This document shows, one piece after another, positions 36,601 to 46,915 of a DNA stretch of 64,000 bases. The stretch covers positions 124,001-188,000 of the forward strand of contig PYSS01000009.1 of the NCBI GenBank assembly GCA_003049465.1, given 5' to 3'. The position numbers and the translations under genes are program-made. Below the pieces are notes generated by a model. That model was not told where the DNA came from. It saw only the letters and a program-made list of their open reading frames with translations, and did no database searches. This stretch comes from Magnaporthiopsis rhizophila. Its lineage: Eukaryota; Ascomycota; Sordariomycetes; Magnaporthales; Magnaporthaceae. Numbering within the stretch: the stretch's first letter is position 1; each line of letters begins with the position of its first letter.

Positions 36601-39233
36601 TTTCCTGCTTCGGATAGTGCCTCTGACATCATTCGCAGCAAAACGGCTACGCTACGCAGACGATATCGTCGTTCTCGACAGTCATGGACAACTCCAGGAC
36701 AACCGGGCGACACTCGCGTCAGGGGAAGATATTGGCAAGGCTTGCGCGGTACAGCCGGACACGCCATCTTTAACAGGCAATCGCGAGACTGAGACTGCCA
36801 ACGATGGGAAAAACGAAGCGCAGCAGCAGCAAATCACGCCCGCCGTTGCCAGTGCTTTGAACGCCCCTGAGCAGACAGACCCCACCCGCCGTCTGGGTGA
36901 CTCCACGATGTATCTGTTCTACGGAAAGGCGGCCGGCTGGTACACACTTGCGGCCTTCCTTGTCGCTATGCTTGTCTTTGCCTTTTGCAATTCGTTCCCG
37001 TGTAAGAATCTGTGTTTCCTCTTCCGAGATCTTCCGTATTGGAGACTAACAGCCCGGTGCTGCCCAGATATCTGGCTTGGTTGGTGGGCCGAGGCCAACG
37101 CATTGCGTCCCAACCAAGACCTGGGGAAATGGCTTGGCGTTTACACGGCTCTAGGGGTTGGCGCAATCATTGCGGTCCTTATTGGTGCATGGTATGTTGT
37201 GTCGTCTTCTACAATTAGATTACCGACGGCTACTGATCCATGGTACCGTCTTCAGGAAGCTCTTTGTTGACGTGATCAACAACTCGGGGGTGTACTTTCA
37301 TGACGTCCTACTGAAAGGAGTGTCGAGGCACGTCAAATATTTCCCATTCCAAATCCTTCATAGGATTCCTTCCAAGAGCAGCAGTCTAATCTCCTACTGG
37401 CCACAGAGCTCCCATGTCGTTCCATTCAAGCGTCGACAGTGGCGTCACGGTCAACAGGTTCAGCCACGATCTCCAGTTGATAGACATGGAGCTTCCCGCA
37501 GCCGCTCTAGCAGTAGCAGTCTGTACGTTTCCACAACCCCGTAGCCGACCTTTGCTCTATGCAGCTCTTGCTGACGCCCAAACAGCAACCTTCTTCGCCC
37601 TCGGCGAGGTCGTCCTCGTGGCCGTCAGCTCGCGCTACCTCGCCGCCGCGCTGCCCGTCATCGCCCTAGCCTTCTGGGCGGTGCAGCACTTCTACCTGCG
37701 CACGTCGCGCCAGATGCGCCTCCTCGACATTGAGCACAAGGCGCCGCTGCACACGTCGCTGCTCGAGACGCTCGACGGGCTCGAGTCCATCCGCGCCCTG
37801 GGCTGGCAGGATCGGGTCGCGCGCCGCAACGCCCGCCTCATCGACGCGTCGCAGCGGCCCGCCTACCTGCTGCTGTGCCTGCAGTGCTGGTTGACGTTTG
37901 TGGTCGACATGCTTGTGGCGGGCTTCGCCGTCGTGTTGGTCGTCGTCGCAACAACGCTCCGCGACCAGATCGGCCCCGCGTACATCGGGGTAGGGCTCGC
38001 CAACGTGCTGGCGCTCGGCGGAACCGTCAAGGGTCTCGTCACGGGTTGGGTCATGCTCGAGATAGCGCTCGGGGCCGTCGCGAGGATCAAGAACTTTGCG
38101 GCCCCGCGGGGAGATGGGAGCCGGGAAGCTGACGAAGAACTACGCCGGCTTGACGAGCGAGGGCTTCCTGGGTCCGGGGGAAGCTGGCCCGGTCGTGGGG
38201 CCGTTGAATTCCGCGGAGTGACGGCCTCCTACACGTAGGCTGACTTTCCTGATCCTTTTCGCCTACTAGTGGTGCTGACATGGGGTCTTTTCTGCAGCTC
38301 GTCCGGGACCGTTCTCGACAACGTCACATTTTCCATCGAGCCAGGGCAGAGAGTTGCTGTCTGTGGAAGAACCGGGAGGTAGGACTGTCTCCCTTTGCCT
38401 TCTGCCTTGGAACCCATGGGTCATCCGCTAACGGCCATACTCCCTAAATGTTGCAGCGGTAAAAGCTCTTTGGCCCTGGCCATGTTGCGTATGATCGACG
38501 AGGTTTCCGGAACCATCACTATTGACGGAGTCGACATCTCTACTCTGCCCAGCGAGTACGTCCGGTCCGGCATCGTGGCGGTCTCGCAAGAGGCCTATAT
38601 TTTCGACGCCACAGTTCGCGTCAACGTGGACCCAACAACCGCAGAAGTCGGCGACGGTCCCAGCGGGCGAAAGCAGTCACACGACGATCACAACGTGGAT
38701 GATGGCATAATTAAAGCGCTCGAAGCCGTCGGGCTGTGGGATAAAATCCAGCAGAGGGGCGGGCTTGATGCCGTGATCGATGACAGATTCTTCTCGCAGG
38801 GCGAAAAGCAGCTTCTCACCATCGCCCGGGCCTTGGTAAGGGTAGCAAAAAGGGGAGCAGAAAGGGATGCGAAGAAAGAGGGCGGGGGTCTGTTGATCCT
38901 CGACGAGGTCACAAGCAGGCAAGTATTCCAATAACGCTTCGAAGCTGATGTTCGCAAGCATCCCAGGGTTTTCCGACTGACCATGCCGATTCCGCCCCCA
39001 GTCTTGACGAAGAATCTGCCGCCGCGGTCAGGGGGCTCCTGGGCACATGGTTTGCCGGCTGGACCATCCTTGCGATCGCGCACAAACTCGGCACGATCCT
39101 CGAATACGACAAGGTGCTCGTGTTGGACCAGGGGAGGCTGGTTGAGTACGCCGAGCCAGGCCGACTCCTCCAATCAGATTTTGCGTTCCGAGATCTGTAC
39201 ACCCTGGCCAATGGGCCTAAAGAGAAGATATGA
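33675..39233 (+). CDS. ABC transporter, ABCC/MRP family
   Basis: Fourteen exons: 33675-33890, 33946-34522, 34600-34829, 34932-35457, 35548-36329, 36397-36559, 36639-37001, 37068-37191, 37256-37327, 37407-37522, 37586-38234, 38298-38378, 38457-38918, 39002-39233; 1530 aa. An extra N-terminal membrane bundle precedes the usual TMD1-NBD1-TMD2-NBD2. NBD1 has Walker A GPVGCGKTT near residue 668, signature MSGGQKHR and Walker B FVVLDDVF. NBD2 has GRTGSGKSS near 1300, signature FSQGEKQL, Walker B LLILDEVTSSLD and the H-loop AIAHK. The Asp after Walker B in NBD1 and a missing NBD1 H-loop His (ASSD) make that site degenerate, as in other ABCC pumps. Introns 9 and 13 use GC donors. Such pumps export conjugates, metabolites or drugs from plasma or vacuolar membranes. 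Confidence 0.92.
37328..37406 (+). other. GC-AG intron 9 of the ABCC gene
   Basis: No GT donor in the right phase exists here. Splicing AG|GCACGT to CACAG|A joins the frame and recreates the conserved APMSFHSSVDSGVT segment. Length 79 nt. Confidence 0.75.
38919..39001 (+). other. GC-AG intron 13 of the ABCC gene
   Basis: Donor AG|GCAAGT is the textbook GC donor. Acceptor CCCCAG|T restores the D-loop TSSLDEE of NBD2. Length 83 nt. Reading through leads to a stop within five codons. Confidence 0.85.
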
Positions 39234-40048
39234 CGAAAAGTGTCGGAATAATTGGATATATGGCCGCCGAATGTAAGAATAAAGTATCACCGCTCAGACC
39301 CTTAAACCGTTCAATCCCCACACCTCGTTCCGCTTGCCGAGCCGTCGAGCCTCCGCAACCACCCCGCTGCTCTATGACATTTTCGGCGGCCCCGTTGCTG
39401 GCACATGGCAACGTCGCTGGGGAATCCCGCCGAGCTCGTTGGCGTTCAGGCACTAGGATTTCCTCTTCACCCCCGCGGAGACGATTCAGGGACCACGCAA
39501 TGCCGGCATTACCCGGCATCGAGGGCGATCTAGAACCAGTTGGATCGGATCCTCCGCCCACACGAACCCGAATCGGCCGGGGCAAGGGCATCACAAAATC
39601 CCCGATTCGTGGGGTACATCCCGGGTTTGTCCCTGTGAATAGTTGCCTCTAAGCGTTATTTACTGAGAATCTTTTGGACGGCTCTTTCCGTGGCGCGCTT
39701 GCCCCAAAATAGCCAACGCCGCAGCGTTTCGGAACTCTCTGCCGGATCTGACGAGCCATTGTTCGATATGCCTCGAGCCTAAAAGCTTACCTACGCTTGA
39801 CATTAAGGTTCGCTGCTCCCAGGACAGCACGGTGGTCGGCTGACTGTTTCTGGTCCAGATTGTGTTTGACAGACCCATCTCCGGATCTAAACGTCCAGGG
39901 GTACGCAAACGGGGACTGTGCCTTTGGTACTCTCTGGCCACCTTTTTCTTTAGAATGCGTGGGTATATCTCCCTACGATATAGTTCGCGGTTTTGAGAAG
40001 CTCGCCTCGGTACGATTACTAGATCGCCATCACCTAGCGAATGGCACC
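39234..40048. other. intergenic region with ABCC polyadenylation signal
   Basis: An AATAAA at 39278-39283 lies 45 bases after the ABCC stop codon. The rest holds the promoter of the next plus-strand gene; no gene supported. Confidence 0.45.
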
Positions 40049-41607
40049 ATGTACCTAAGAGACGTGGTGGCGGCGAGCGGCCCAAGCGTCAACGGGACCG
40101 AAGTCCCAGACGTTGCAGACAACGGCCCCAGGACGATGAAGATGGTCTGGCCGCTGTTCGCCTTTGCTACTGTCTTTATCCTCCTCAGGTTATACAGCAA
40201 GGCCCGAAGAACGAACGCGTTGTGGTGGGACGACTACATCCTGTTGGCGTCTTGGGTAGGCGCGGGAGGCCGATTCCATCATCTCCTTGGGATCACAGAA
40301 GAAATACCTAGGCACCTTACTGACTTGTGGAGGCATATGCTTCCCGCCTCATGGGAAGACTTCGTTCCTTGTAGCCTGCGTGCAGCTCAGCGTCAGTATC
40401 AGTAATGGCTTCGGCAGGCCTAGCAAGACCTTGGAACCAGACAACCTCGATCGAATCGGGCTCGGCTACCTTGTGTTGGGGACGGCGCTGCTGCTGGCAT
40501 CCTCGGGCAGCAAGACGTCCTGTGTCATTACAATGAGCAGGCTCTCGGGCACCAAGCTCACCGTTGCGCTCTGGTCCATCGCCGTCTCGATGAACGTCCT
40601 CCAGACCACTAACATCATCCTGCTGTGGGTCCGGTGTACGCCACTCGAAAAGGCGTGGAATCCTACGGTGGGTGGCAGCTGCCGGCCATGGGAGGTCAAC
40701 TTGAGGGTCGCCAAGGGCAGTGCGGGTGCGTGTCTCGTCTGCGTGCAAAAAGTTCCCGGCCCGACTGGCAAAAAATGTTGCTGATGAGCAGGCCCCTTAT
40801 CAGTGTATTCCGGAGTTGTCGATCTGGGCCTGGCCATGACACCATGGATGCTCCTGAGCAAGCTGAATATAAAAAGGAGGGAGAAAATCGGAGTCTGTCT
40901 CGCCATGAGCATGGGTGTATTGTGAGACAAATTCCTCTTCTCTCTGGCCCCTTTGGATGCTAACCACAGCCGAATTTAGCGCCGCCGCCGCCACGTTTGC
41001 CACAGTCTCAAAGCTTGAGCTCCTCGCAAGCGCCGACTTTATATGTGAGCCCGCCTACCATGATCGATTTTTCCGTCAACACAGGGGGAGGCACAGCTAA
41101 GGGTGTTCATGTAACTCCTAAACAGTGCAGGGTGGGGACCTCATCATCCTGGCCTCGGTCGCGATAGCCCTCACCATGGTGGCGGCATCGGTGCCCTTGC
41201 TGCGAACGCTGGTGTGCGACATCAACGCCAGCCGTGCCAGGCGGCAGGCACAAGATGAAGATGTGGGCTTCCGCGCGCGTACTTTGAACATATGGCAGTC
41301 GGTAAGTGGCAGCAGCAGCTCCGGGAGTGACATGGCTGTGGTGGTGATGGAGGCTGGCCCATCGTGTCACGACCAGCCGCCACGAGCTGGGATAGACCAC
41401 CCCCCTTCGCTGAGCCAAGAGACGGTGTCGTACGGTCCCATGAGCAAGTGCAACTTGGTTAAATCGCATTGGGGCGGTGGCTCTGGCGGCGTTGTCATCG
41501 AGATGCGTGAGGTTGGTGGCGGCGATGCAGACCAGGGGGACGACCCCGACAGCATGAGACAACTCAACGCCAGCAGCAAAGGACGAGACGCCAGATCCGC
41601 TCTTTGA
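40049..41607 (+). CDS. rhodopsin-fold integral membrane protein (Pth11-like GPCR class)
   Basis: Five exons: 40049-40255, 40386-40725, 40804-40921, 40980-41044, 41126-41607; 403 aa. The fungal rhodopsin-domain pattern is clear: ALWWDDYILLASW in the first loop, SVVDLGLAMTPW-type helix (here VVDLGLAMTPWMLL), KREKIG-like basic loop (RREKIGVCLAMSMGVF), and GGDLIILASVAIALTMVAASVPLL as the last helix. The C-terminal ~130 residues are a hydrophilic cytosolic tail. No CFEM domain is present. The family is large in Sordariomycetes and includes host-surface sensors such as Pth11. Splice phases close exactly, and an alternative acceptor upstream of exon 4 is excluded by a stop codon. Confidence 0.83.
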
Positions 41608-42229
41608 CATCCAGGGAGCGCGTGGCTGACCGGACAGGATTCGGCTCCGCCGCTGCTTGGCCCTGCACTCTCTCGATACCAGAACATTGAACCCCAGCGC
41701 GGCCGTGGCCAAGCCTTTTCCCCGCCACCGTCTCGGGACCGAGCATTGCCCTGCCCAGCCACGGGAAACAGGAGCAACAACTGCATGTGCCCGCCAATTG
41801 TCTTCGGGATCTGCAGTGCAACATCATACTGCGCGCTTAGAGACGCCCCTGATATATCGGGTCGATCCTTTTTTTTTATAATGCCAAGAGGAGAGGGCGC
41901 CGCCCCCGCGTTGGCATCCGCCCGAGAGAATCCTTCAATTGGCGATCCTTCCGCGTCGCCCTATGATGTGCCATTATCATATCAAAGGAGTGCCCGTCTG
42001 CTTCCTCCCGCGTTAGACAGTAATGGTGACCTGCGCGAATACCCGTCGAGGTATTTATTAGTGGTTTGACACGAAATGAGCCTCCGACCTTCGGTTTGAC
42101 GCCCCATCCCTTTGCCCACTCCGAGGTTACTATCGCCTCACGCGTTTCTTCTTTCCCATATCCGTCCCGGCTCTGCTTGCTATCGACTGCCAATACACAA
42201 CGAAATAGCACATTAATATCCATATTAAA
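41608..42229. other. intergenic region
   Basis: 622 bases; no supported gene. Pyrimidine-rich just before the next start codon. Confidence 0.4.
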
Positions 42230-43372
42230 ATGGCCACCAACATTGGGCCGTTAACGGCGCCCTTTACCCCTCCCGCCGGCTGCCTCGAGCAGATCTACGG
42301 AACCGCCAGCACCGAAACACGCGGGACCGCCACCACGGGGCACAAATGGCACATTCTCGGCGGCACGTCCGCAGGCAACTGCTACCCGCAAAGCTTTGTC
42401 GCGGGGCCTACGGCTTTCTACTCGCCCGGCATCTGTCCCTCGGGCTGGACCATGGCGTCCACGACGGCCGAGGTGGTGCAGACGCTGACCGAGTCTCGCG
42501 CCGTGTGCTGTCCGAGGCCCGTTCCCGTTTTTCCCACCGTCCAGTCTAACGACTGTCTAAGGTATGAGTTTGAGGATCTGTCCTAACTAACAAATATTTG
42601 CCCATCCCTTAGCGGATACAGATACAACCCCGCCCCGTCCTCCGAGTCCTCGCTGGCAAGCCTGCCATGCCACTCGAGCCCACAGTGGCCCACGGCCGTG
42701 ACTCTCCGCGTGCCCGACGTCGAGAACCTCCGTAGCATCCAGACGACCCTCACCGACGTGATGATCGAGGTGCGCGCCACGCCCATCTACATCCGCTTTG
42801 CACAATCGCAGTCGACGACCTCGACCTCGGCCTCGACGTCAAGCACATCGCCCGCGCAGACTTCCCTGCAAGGCAGCGCAGGCGGCAACAACAACTACGG
42901 GATGGCAGCGGTGGACGAGGGCCTGAGCGTCGGGGTAAAGGCAGGCATCGGCGCGGGCGTGGGCGCCACCGTGCTGGCCGCGGCGCTGGGTTTGTTTCTG
43001 TTCTGGCGAAGGCGGCGAGCGGCAGCCGCAGGCCACAACAAGGACGAAATCAACGGGGCGGGAGCTGAGGCGGGGGATCAGCTCGTCGGGGACGTGCATG
43101 ATTACAGCCAGAACGGACAAGTCGCAGTAGAGAAGGACTGGGACGGCCCAAACCCGCCGATGCCGCAGCTGGACGACACGGCGCGCGCGCAGGCGGAGAC
43201 GCAGGGACAAGGGATGGGGATGGTCTCGCCCGATAACTGGAGTTCGAACCCGATGCCGCCGTACCATGTGCGCAACTTGGCCGCGAGGCGTCACCCTGCC
43301 GGCGCGGAGATGATAACAAGCAGCAACACGCACGAGATGCAGGCTAGGGAGCTTCTGAGGGAGCTTCCATGA
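42230..43372 (+). CDS. single-pass Ser/Thr-rich membrane protein, function unknown
   Basis: Two exons: 42230-42561 and 42613-43372; 363 aa. The N-terminal ~190 residues contain spaced cysteines (GNCYP, GICPSGW, AVCCPRP, NDCLS) and probably form the outer domain, though no classical signal peptide is seen. A Ser/Thr-rich stalk (TSTSASTSSTSPAQTS) leads to one membrane segment (VGATVLAAALGLFLFW) stopped by RRRR, and then a ~110-residue cytosolic tail. The layout resembles Mid2/Wsc-type wall sensors, but no WSC domain is present. It is common in moulds and uncharacterised. The 51-nt intron has a CTAAC branch site. Confidence 0.78.
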
Positions 43373-43456
43373 TTTGTTTCCTTCCCATATTGCCCTTTGT
43401 TATAGACCTACCTCTACGCATGATACCCCAGGTTACCTTTTGCGCCAACAAAAGCC

Positions 43457-43462
43457 AATAAA
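43457..43462 (+). terminator. polyadenylation signal AATAAA
   Basis: AATAAA 85 bases after the preceding stop codon and just upstream of the antisense tRNA gene. Confidence 0.4.
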
Positions 43463-43509
43463 AGCAAGAGAAAAAAAACACAAGCTTGGGTATGTTCCCA
43501 AGCCGTACT

Positions 43510-43581
43510 CGATCCAGGCAGGGATCGAACCTGCAATCTCTTGATTCGTAGTCAAGCGCCTTGCCATTTGGCCACTGGACC
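43510..43581 (-). tRNA. tRNA-Arg (anticodon ACG)
   Basis: Read on the minus strand it folds as a cloverleaf: acceptor GGTCCAG with CTGGATC, a D-arm GCC...GGC, anticodon stem CTTGA/TCAAG around CTACGAA, and T-arm GCAGG-TTCGATC-CCTGC. The anticodon ACG (43549-43547) reads CGN arginine codons after conversion to inosine. There is no intron and no encoded CCA, as expected for a nuclear tRNA gene. The discriminator base is G. Confidence 0.93.
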
Positions 43582-43617
43582 TGTGGTGTGATTGGCTGAA
43601 CAACCATGCAGCACGAG

Positions 43618-44060
43618 TCACTTAGGAAGGGGTACAGATTTCTCTCCAAACATTCCCGACTTCCTCCTGGCTCCCTCCAGCCTGAGACCAGTGTCGGTCT
43701 TTAGCACCTCCCGCAGCGCCCACTCCAGCTTTGCGCTGCTTGTCCTGAGGCTACCTTACCCTACGCCGCACCTTTTTTCAGCGGCCAGTAAAACCCGAGA
43801 TCCAATCCGTGACCAACCCGTCATGTTTCCGCGGTGTCTCCAACGCATAGTCCAGTCCGCTTTCTCGTTTTCCATCCCGTGCATTTCGGTTAACAGTCTA
43901 GTGAGCTCACCAATCAGCGCGTCCCAAAGTGTCGATAGCTTTTCGCCGGGAATGGCTTCGTGCTCCTGCCACACCCTCTCCAGATCCACTGCTGCCTTTT
44001 CGAACCCCGGTTTTCGTCCCAGCACATCCAGCGGCCTCAAGTCTCTCGTGCTTTTCGTAG
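43618..44060 (-). pseudogene. decayed coding relic with in-frame stop
   Basis: One minus-strand frame from about 44060 to 43618 reads as ordinary protein (segments such as GEKLSTLWDALIGELTRLL and KLEWALREVLKTDTG), interrupted by a single TAA at 43756-43758. Upstream the frame ends in another TAA and no start codon is evident. Either a small intron removes the stop or this is the 3' remnant of a dead gene. I do not recognise the family. Confidence 0.35.
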
Positions 44061-44718
44061 ATGGCAGGTTTGATAATTACTCCCTCTGCAGCGCGGCAAT
44101 CGAGGGCAAGCTAAGCAAGCTTTGTGCGAGGCTTGTCCAGAATGCAGCAGTACGAGATTGCTGGCTGGTGAGTCAACCAGGCATCACCCGAGCTGACAAA
44201 ATAACCAGCGCTCTTGAGTTTAAAGCTTCACAAGCCACTTCACGACACGCGCATCGTGACGTACGAGTGGGAGTGGTACGCGACGGTGTTCGCACTCACC
44301 CGGAGTGACAGCAACCCCAGGCAGACAGCTATAGCTCGTTTTAATAAGTGAGAGCTGGGACTTGACAAACGGACAGCTTGACTCACACCTCACGTGGCTG
44401 GGAACCTGTGGTCGAGCGCGGAAGCCAACAAGGCCAGGATGAGAACCATCCATATCACACTGATGGATGCATAAACTATGTCCCTGCCGGGAAGTTCAAT
44501 GCTACCCATAGCGCCATGCAGTCGCATATGGCAAACAACGCTCGTAAAAGGACGCTGACCATGAGGGACCTCAACATCGTGGCAGCTGCTCCCTGCCCGC
44601 CACGTTTATATCATCAAGGCTTACCTTGATCTCTTTGCGTTGAAGTTAAGGACCTTCCCTTGCTAACGCCGATTTGGGATATTTGATAGCCTGATCTTTT
44701 AAAAGTGAAGGAACAGCC

Positions 44719-44764
<46 letters not shown>

Positions 44765-44779
44765 TTTTTTTTTTTTTTN

Positions 44780-44813
<34 letters not shown>

Positions 44814-45399
44814 TTCTGTATATATATTTTTATATTTCCTTGCTTCCCTTGCAGCATATATCATTCTTTTCCTCCGCATGCACAACACGAGACGAGTAAT
44901 ATTTTGTCACCTTCAAATATTCCCTTGCGAACGGGAGTGCCATCTCCTACCAACAGGGGCGGTATAAAGTGGGGTTACGAGTTTGGAAGTGATAAACCCG
45001 TTATATGTATTACTTTTTTACACCCGTGCTGTAACTACCTCTTGCTTTTCATCTTTGGTTCGGGCCTAGTATCCAGCTTTTACCCGTTTCCCGTAAATAG
45101 CAGCAAGCCATTTAAACGGAAGGACCCGCCGTTATATTTACGGTTTCCAACCGCGTCACCTAAATCTGACCTGACTTTGAAAAGGCGTTCAAGCTAAGCT
45201 GAGGGCGTGTCTGCTCACGCGGAAGGCGTTATCAACTCGACCAACGCATTGCACAAAAGAGGGTCGTCAACCACAACAAATCCAACCCACTGCCAACCAA
45301 CCAAAAGAGTATCAATACACCAAGCTATTAATACATCAATTCTAGCATCATCAAACTATCAAACACCAAGCAGCCTTAACAGATCCATCAAATAACAAC
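44061..45399. other. AT-rich intergenic region
   Basis: Noticeably richer in A and T than its surroundings, with the homopolymer block and N listed separately. No supported gene. The end of the stretch is the 5' leader of the gene at 45400. Confidence 0.45.
44724..44810. repeat. A37-T18-N-A31 homopolymer block with ambiguous base
   Basis: A run of 37 A, 18 T, one N at 44779 and 31 A. The A/T junction is self-complementary. The only ambiguous base of the window sits here, so the block is probably a collapsed or wrongly joined homopolymer rather than true sequence. Confidence 0.9.
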
Positions 45400-45819
45400 A
45401 TGTCGACGACAATCTGTACCTCGTGCGGCGGCAAGGGCAGAACCATCTGCCCCCGATGCGGCGGAACGGGATCCGACCCTTTCATGGAAGCCGCCGTCTG
45501 CCACATTTGCGACATGACGGGCCACCTCGAGTGCAATCCGTGCCATGGCAATGGCGAGCGGGTCGTTCGGCCCGCCGCCATCAAAGAGCCCGAGGGCGTC
45601 CAGGAGAAGATGCCCGAGGATGACGCCGGCCGGCCCGCGGCAGCCGCCGATGAGAACACCCCGCTCTCCGAGAACCAGGCCGCTGACAAGAGCCCCGCAG
45701 GTGGAAAGTCTCCCAAGCCTGCCGCCGCCGCTGCCAACGAGGGTCGGGAGCAGCAGCCCGAGTCGGGCCGGGAGGGCGCCAAGCGCGAGGTGACCCCGGG
45801 AATCCCGCCGTGGTTCTAG
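45400..45819 (+). CDS. small zinc-ribbon protein with DnaJ-type CxxCxGxG repeats
   Basis: Single exon, 139 aa, first ATG at 45400 after a long AC-rich leader. Residues 1-50 contain four CxxC pairs followed by G-rich turns (CTSCGGKG, CPRCGGTG, CHICDMTG, CNPCHGNG), the layout of the DnaJ central zinc-binding domain. There is no J domain and no C-terminal chaperone domain. The remaining 90 residues are Pro/Ala/Glu-rich and disordered. It may bind unfolded proteins or RNA as free-standing CxxCxGxG proteins are thought to do, but this is inference. Confidence 0.78.
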   Translation: MSTTICTSCGGKGRTICPRCGGTGSDPFMEAAVCHICDMTGHLECNPCHGNGERVVRPAAIKEPEGVQEKMPEDDAGRPAAAADENTPLSENQAADKSPAGGKSPKPAAAAANEGREQQPESGREGAKREVTPGIPPWF

Positions 45820-46430
45820 TTGTTGTGTAAGACCGGCCCTCAACCACAATGCTCGCTTCTTTAAAAGTCACCATTCGCTAACCGCCCGTCTTTCTCGCAT
45901 ATCACACAGGAGTTCTGAGTCCAGCGTTGCGAGACCGAGCAAGAGCCTGGTCGCGAGGCCTTGAAAGTTTTTGTTATTGTTCGGAGTGTTTGGTCTATCA
46001 CGCCCCGATCCATTTCAACAACCATTTTTCATTGGGAAAGTCGGAGGGGGGAAAAGGGGGCGATGTTATAGGTATACAATATACCACATTTGCATTTACG
46101 ACGACGACACATCCGCGCTGGTCTTTTTGTTGTGCTGGACCAAAGCCGCCAGTGATGACTGACATCCGTGGAACAGGTTCCATCCGATGGTTTAAAAGCC
46201 ATCCACGTGACAGCGTGCTGACAACCCGTGACATGCGGCTCACTTTCGTTGCAGGATCGAACCACGTGATATCCGGCCTTGGCCCTGCTGAGCAGGATCC
46301 TAACCCGCGCCCGAGCCTGGGTAAAAGGCTGGGGAACAAGTGGTAGTTGTCGCTTGACTCGAGGCTATTTTGCTCGGGTTTCCGGAATTGAGCTCTTTCG
46401 AGGTGTCGAAAGGAGGGAAAGGGAACTTAC
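45820..46430. other. intergenic region
   Basis: 611 bases of 3' flank with no supported gene. It includes a tRNA-like T-loop GATCGAACC near 46257 without the rest of a cloverleaf. Confidence 0.4.
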
Positions 46431-46915
46431 CTCCATGGAAACCAGGACCTGACCAAGGGCATTGAACTGGTTGGCCGCTTCGTTGGCCCGACCACCCGAG
46501 ATGGAGTCGATGGCATGGCTCCAAGGACAAGGGCAGTACTAGGATCGGCGGTGGCAGGGCTGCCACCCGCGGGAGCAGCGGGACCGAGAAGGAGACGACG
46601 CGTTTGCTGCTGACGCGCCTCATCAAGCTGCGCCTGCCAATACCGATGGAGCTCGTAGAACGCCTGAGTGAGGACAGCATTCTTCCGACCAGTGCCTGGG
46701 CCGCCACCGGTGCCAGCGCGGGCAGGAACCAGAGGGGTGATGATGTGGCGGCCGTCGGCCATCGCGAGCTCAAGCGCCTTGTCGGCGCGGCGGAGACGAG
46801 GGTTGGCAGCGTAGAGCGCGTTGGGGCGATCACACGTCGTCTTGCTTTTGTGGCAGGCGTCACAGGTCACGACCGCGCGGGAGACGCAATGCCGAACACC
46901 AGACGTCTTGCAGAC
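46431..46915 (-). pseudogene. frameshifted Cys-rich gene fragment
   Basis: Bounded by a good acceptor (branch CTGAC, then ACGACAG, exon start 46915) and a GTAAGT donor (46430). The first part reads CDACHKSKTTCDRP and continues as protein to about 46515. Past that point the protein-like reading (DSISGGRANEAANQFNALG) is in a different frame, so one base seems lost or gained near 46509-46515. The CxxC-x-K-x-C pattern recalls half of a Zn2Cys6 finger. No first exon could be found. A sequencing error is possible. Confidence 0.4.

Noticed and set aside
46250..46275. T-loop-like GGATCGAACC suggesting a second tRNA
   Set aside because: No matching acceptor, D or anticodon stems around it.
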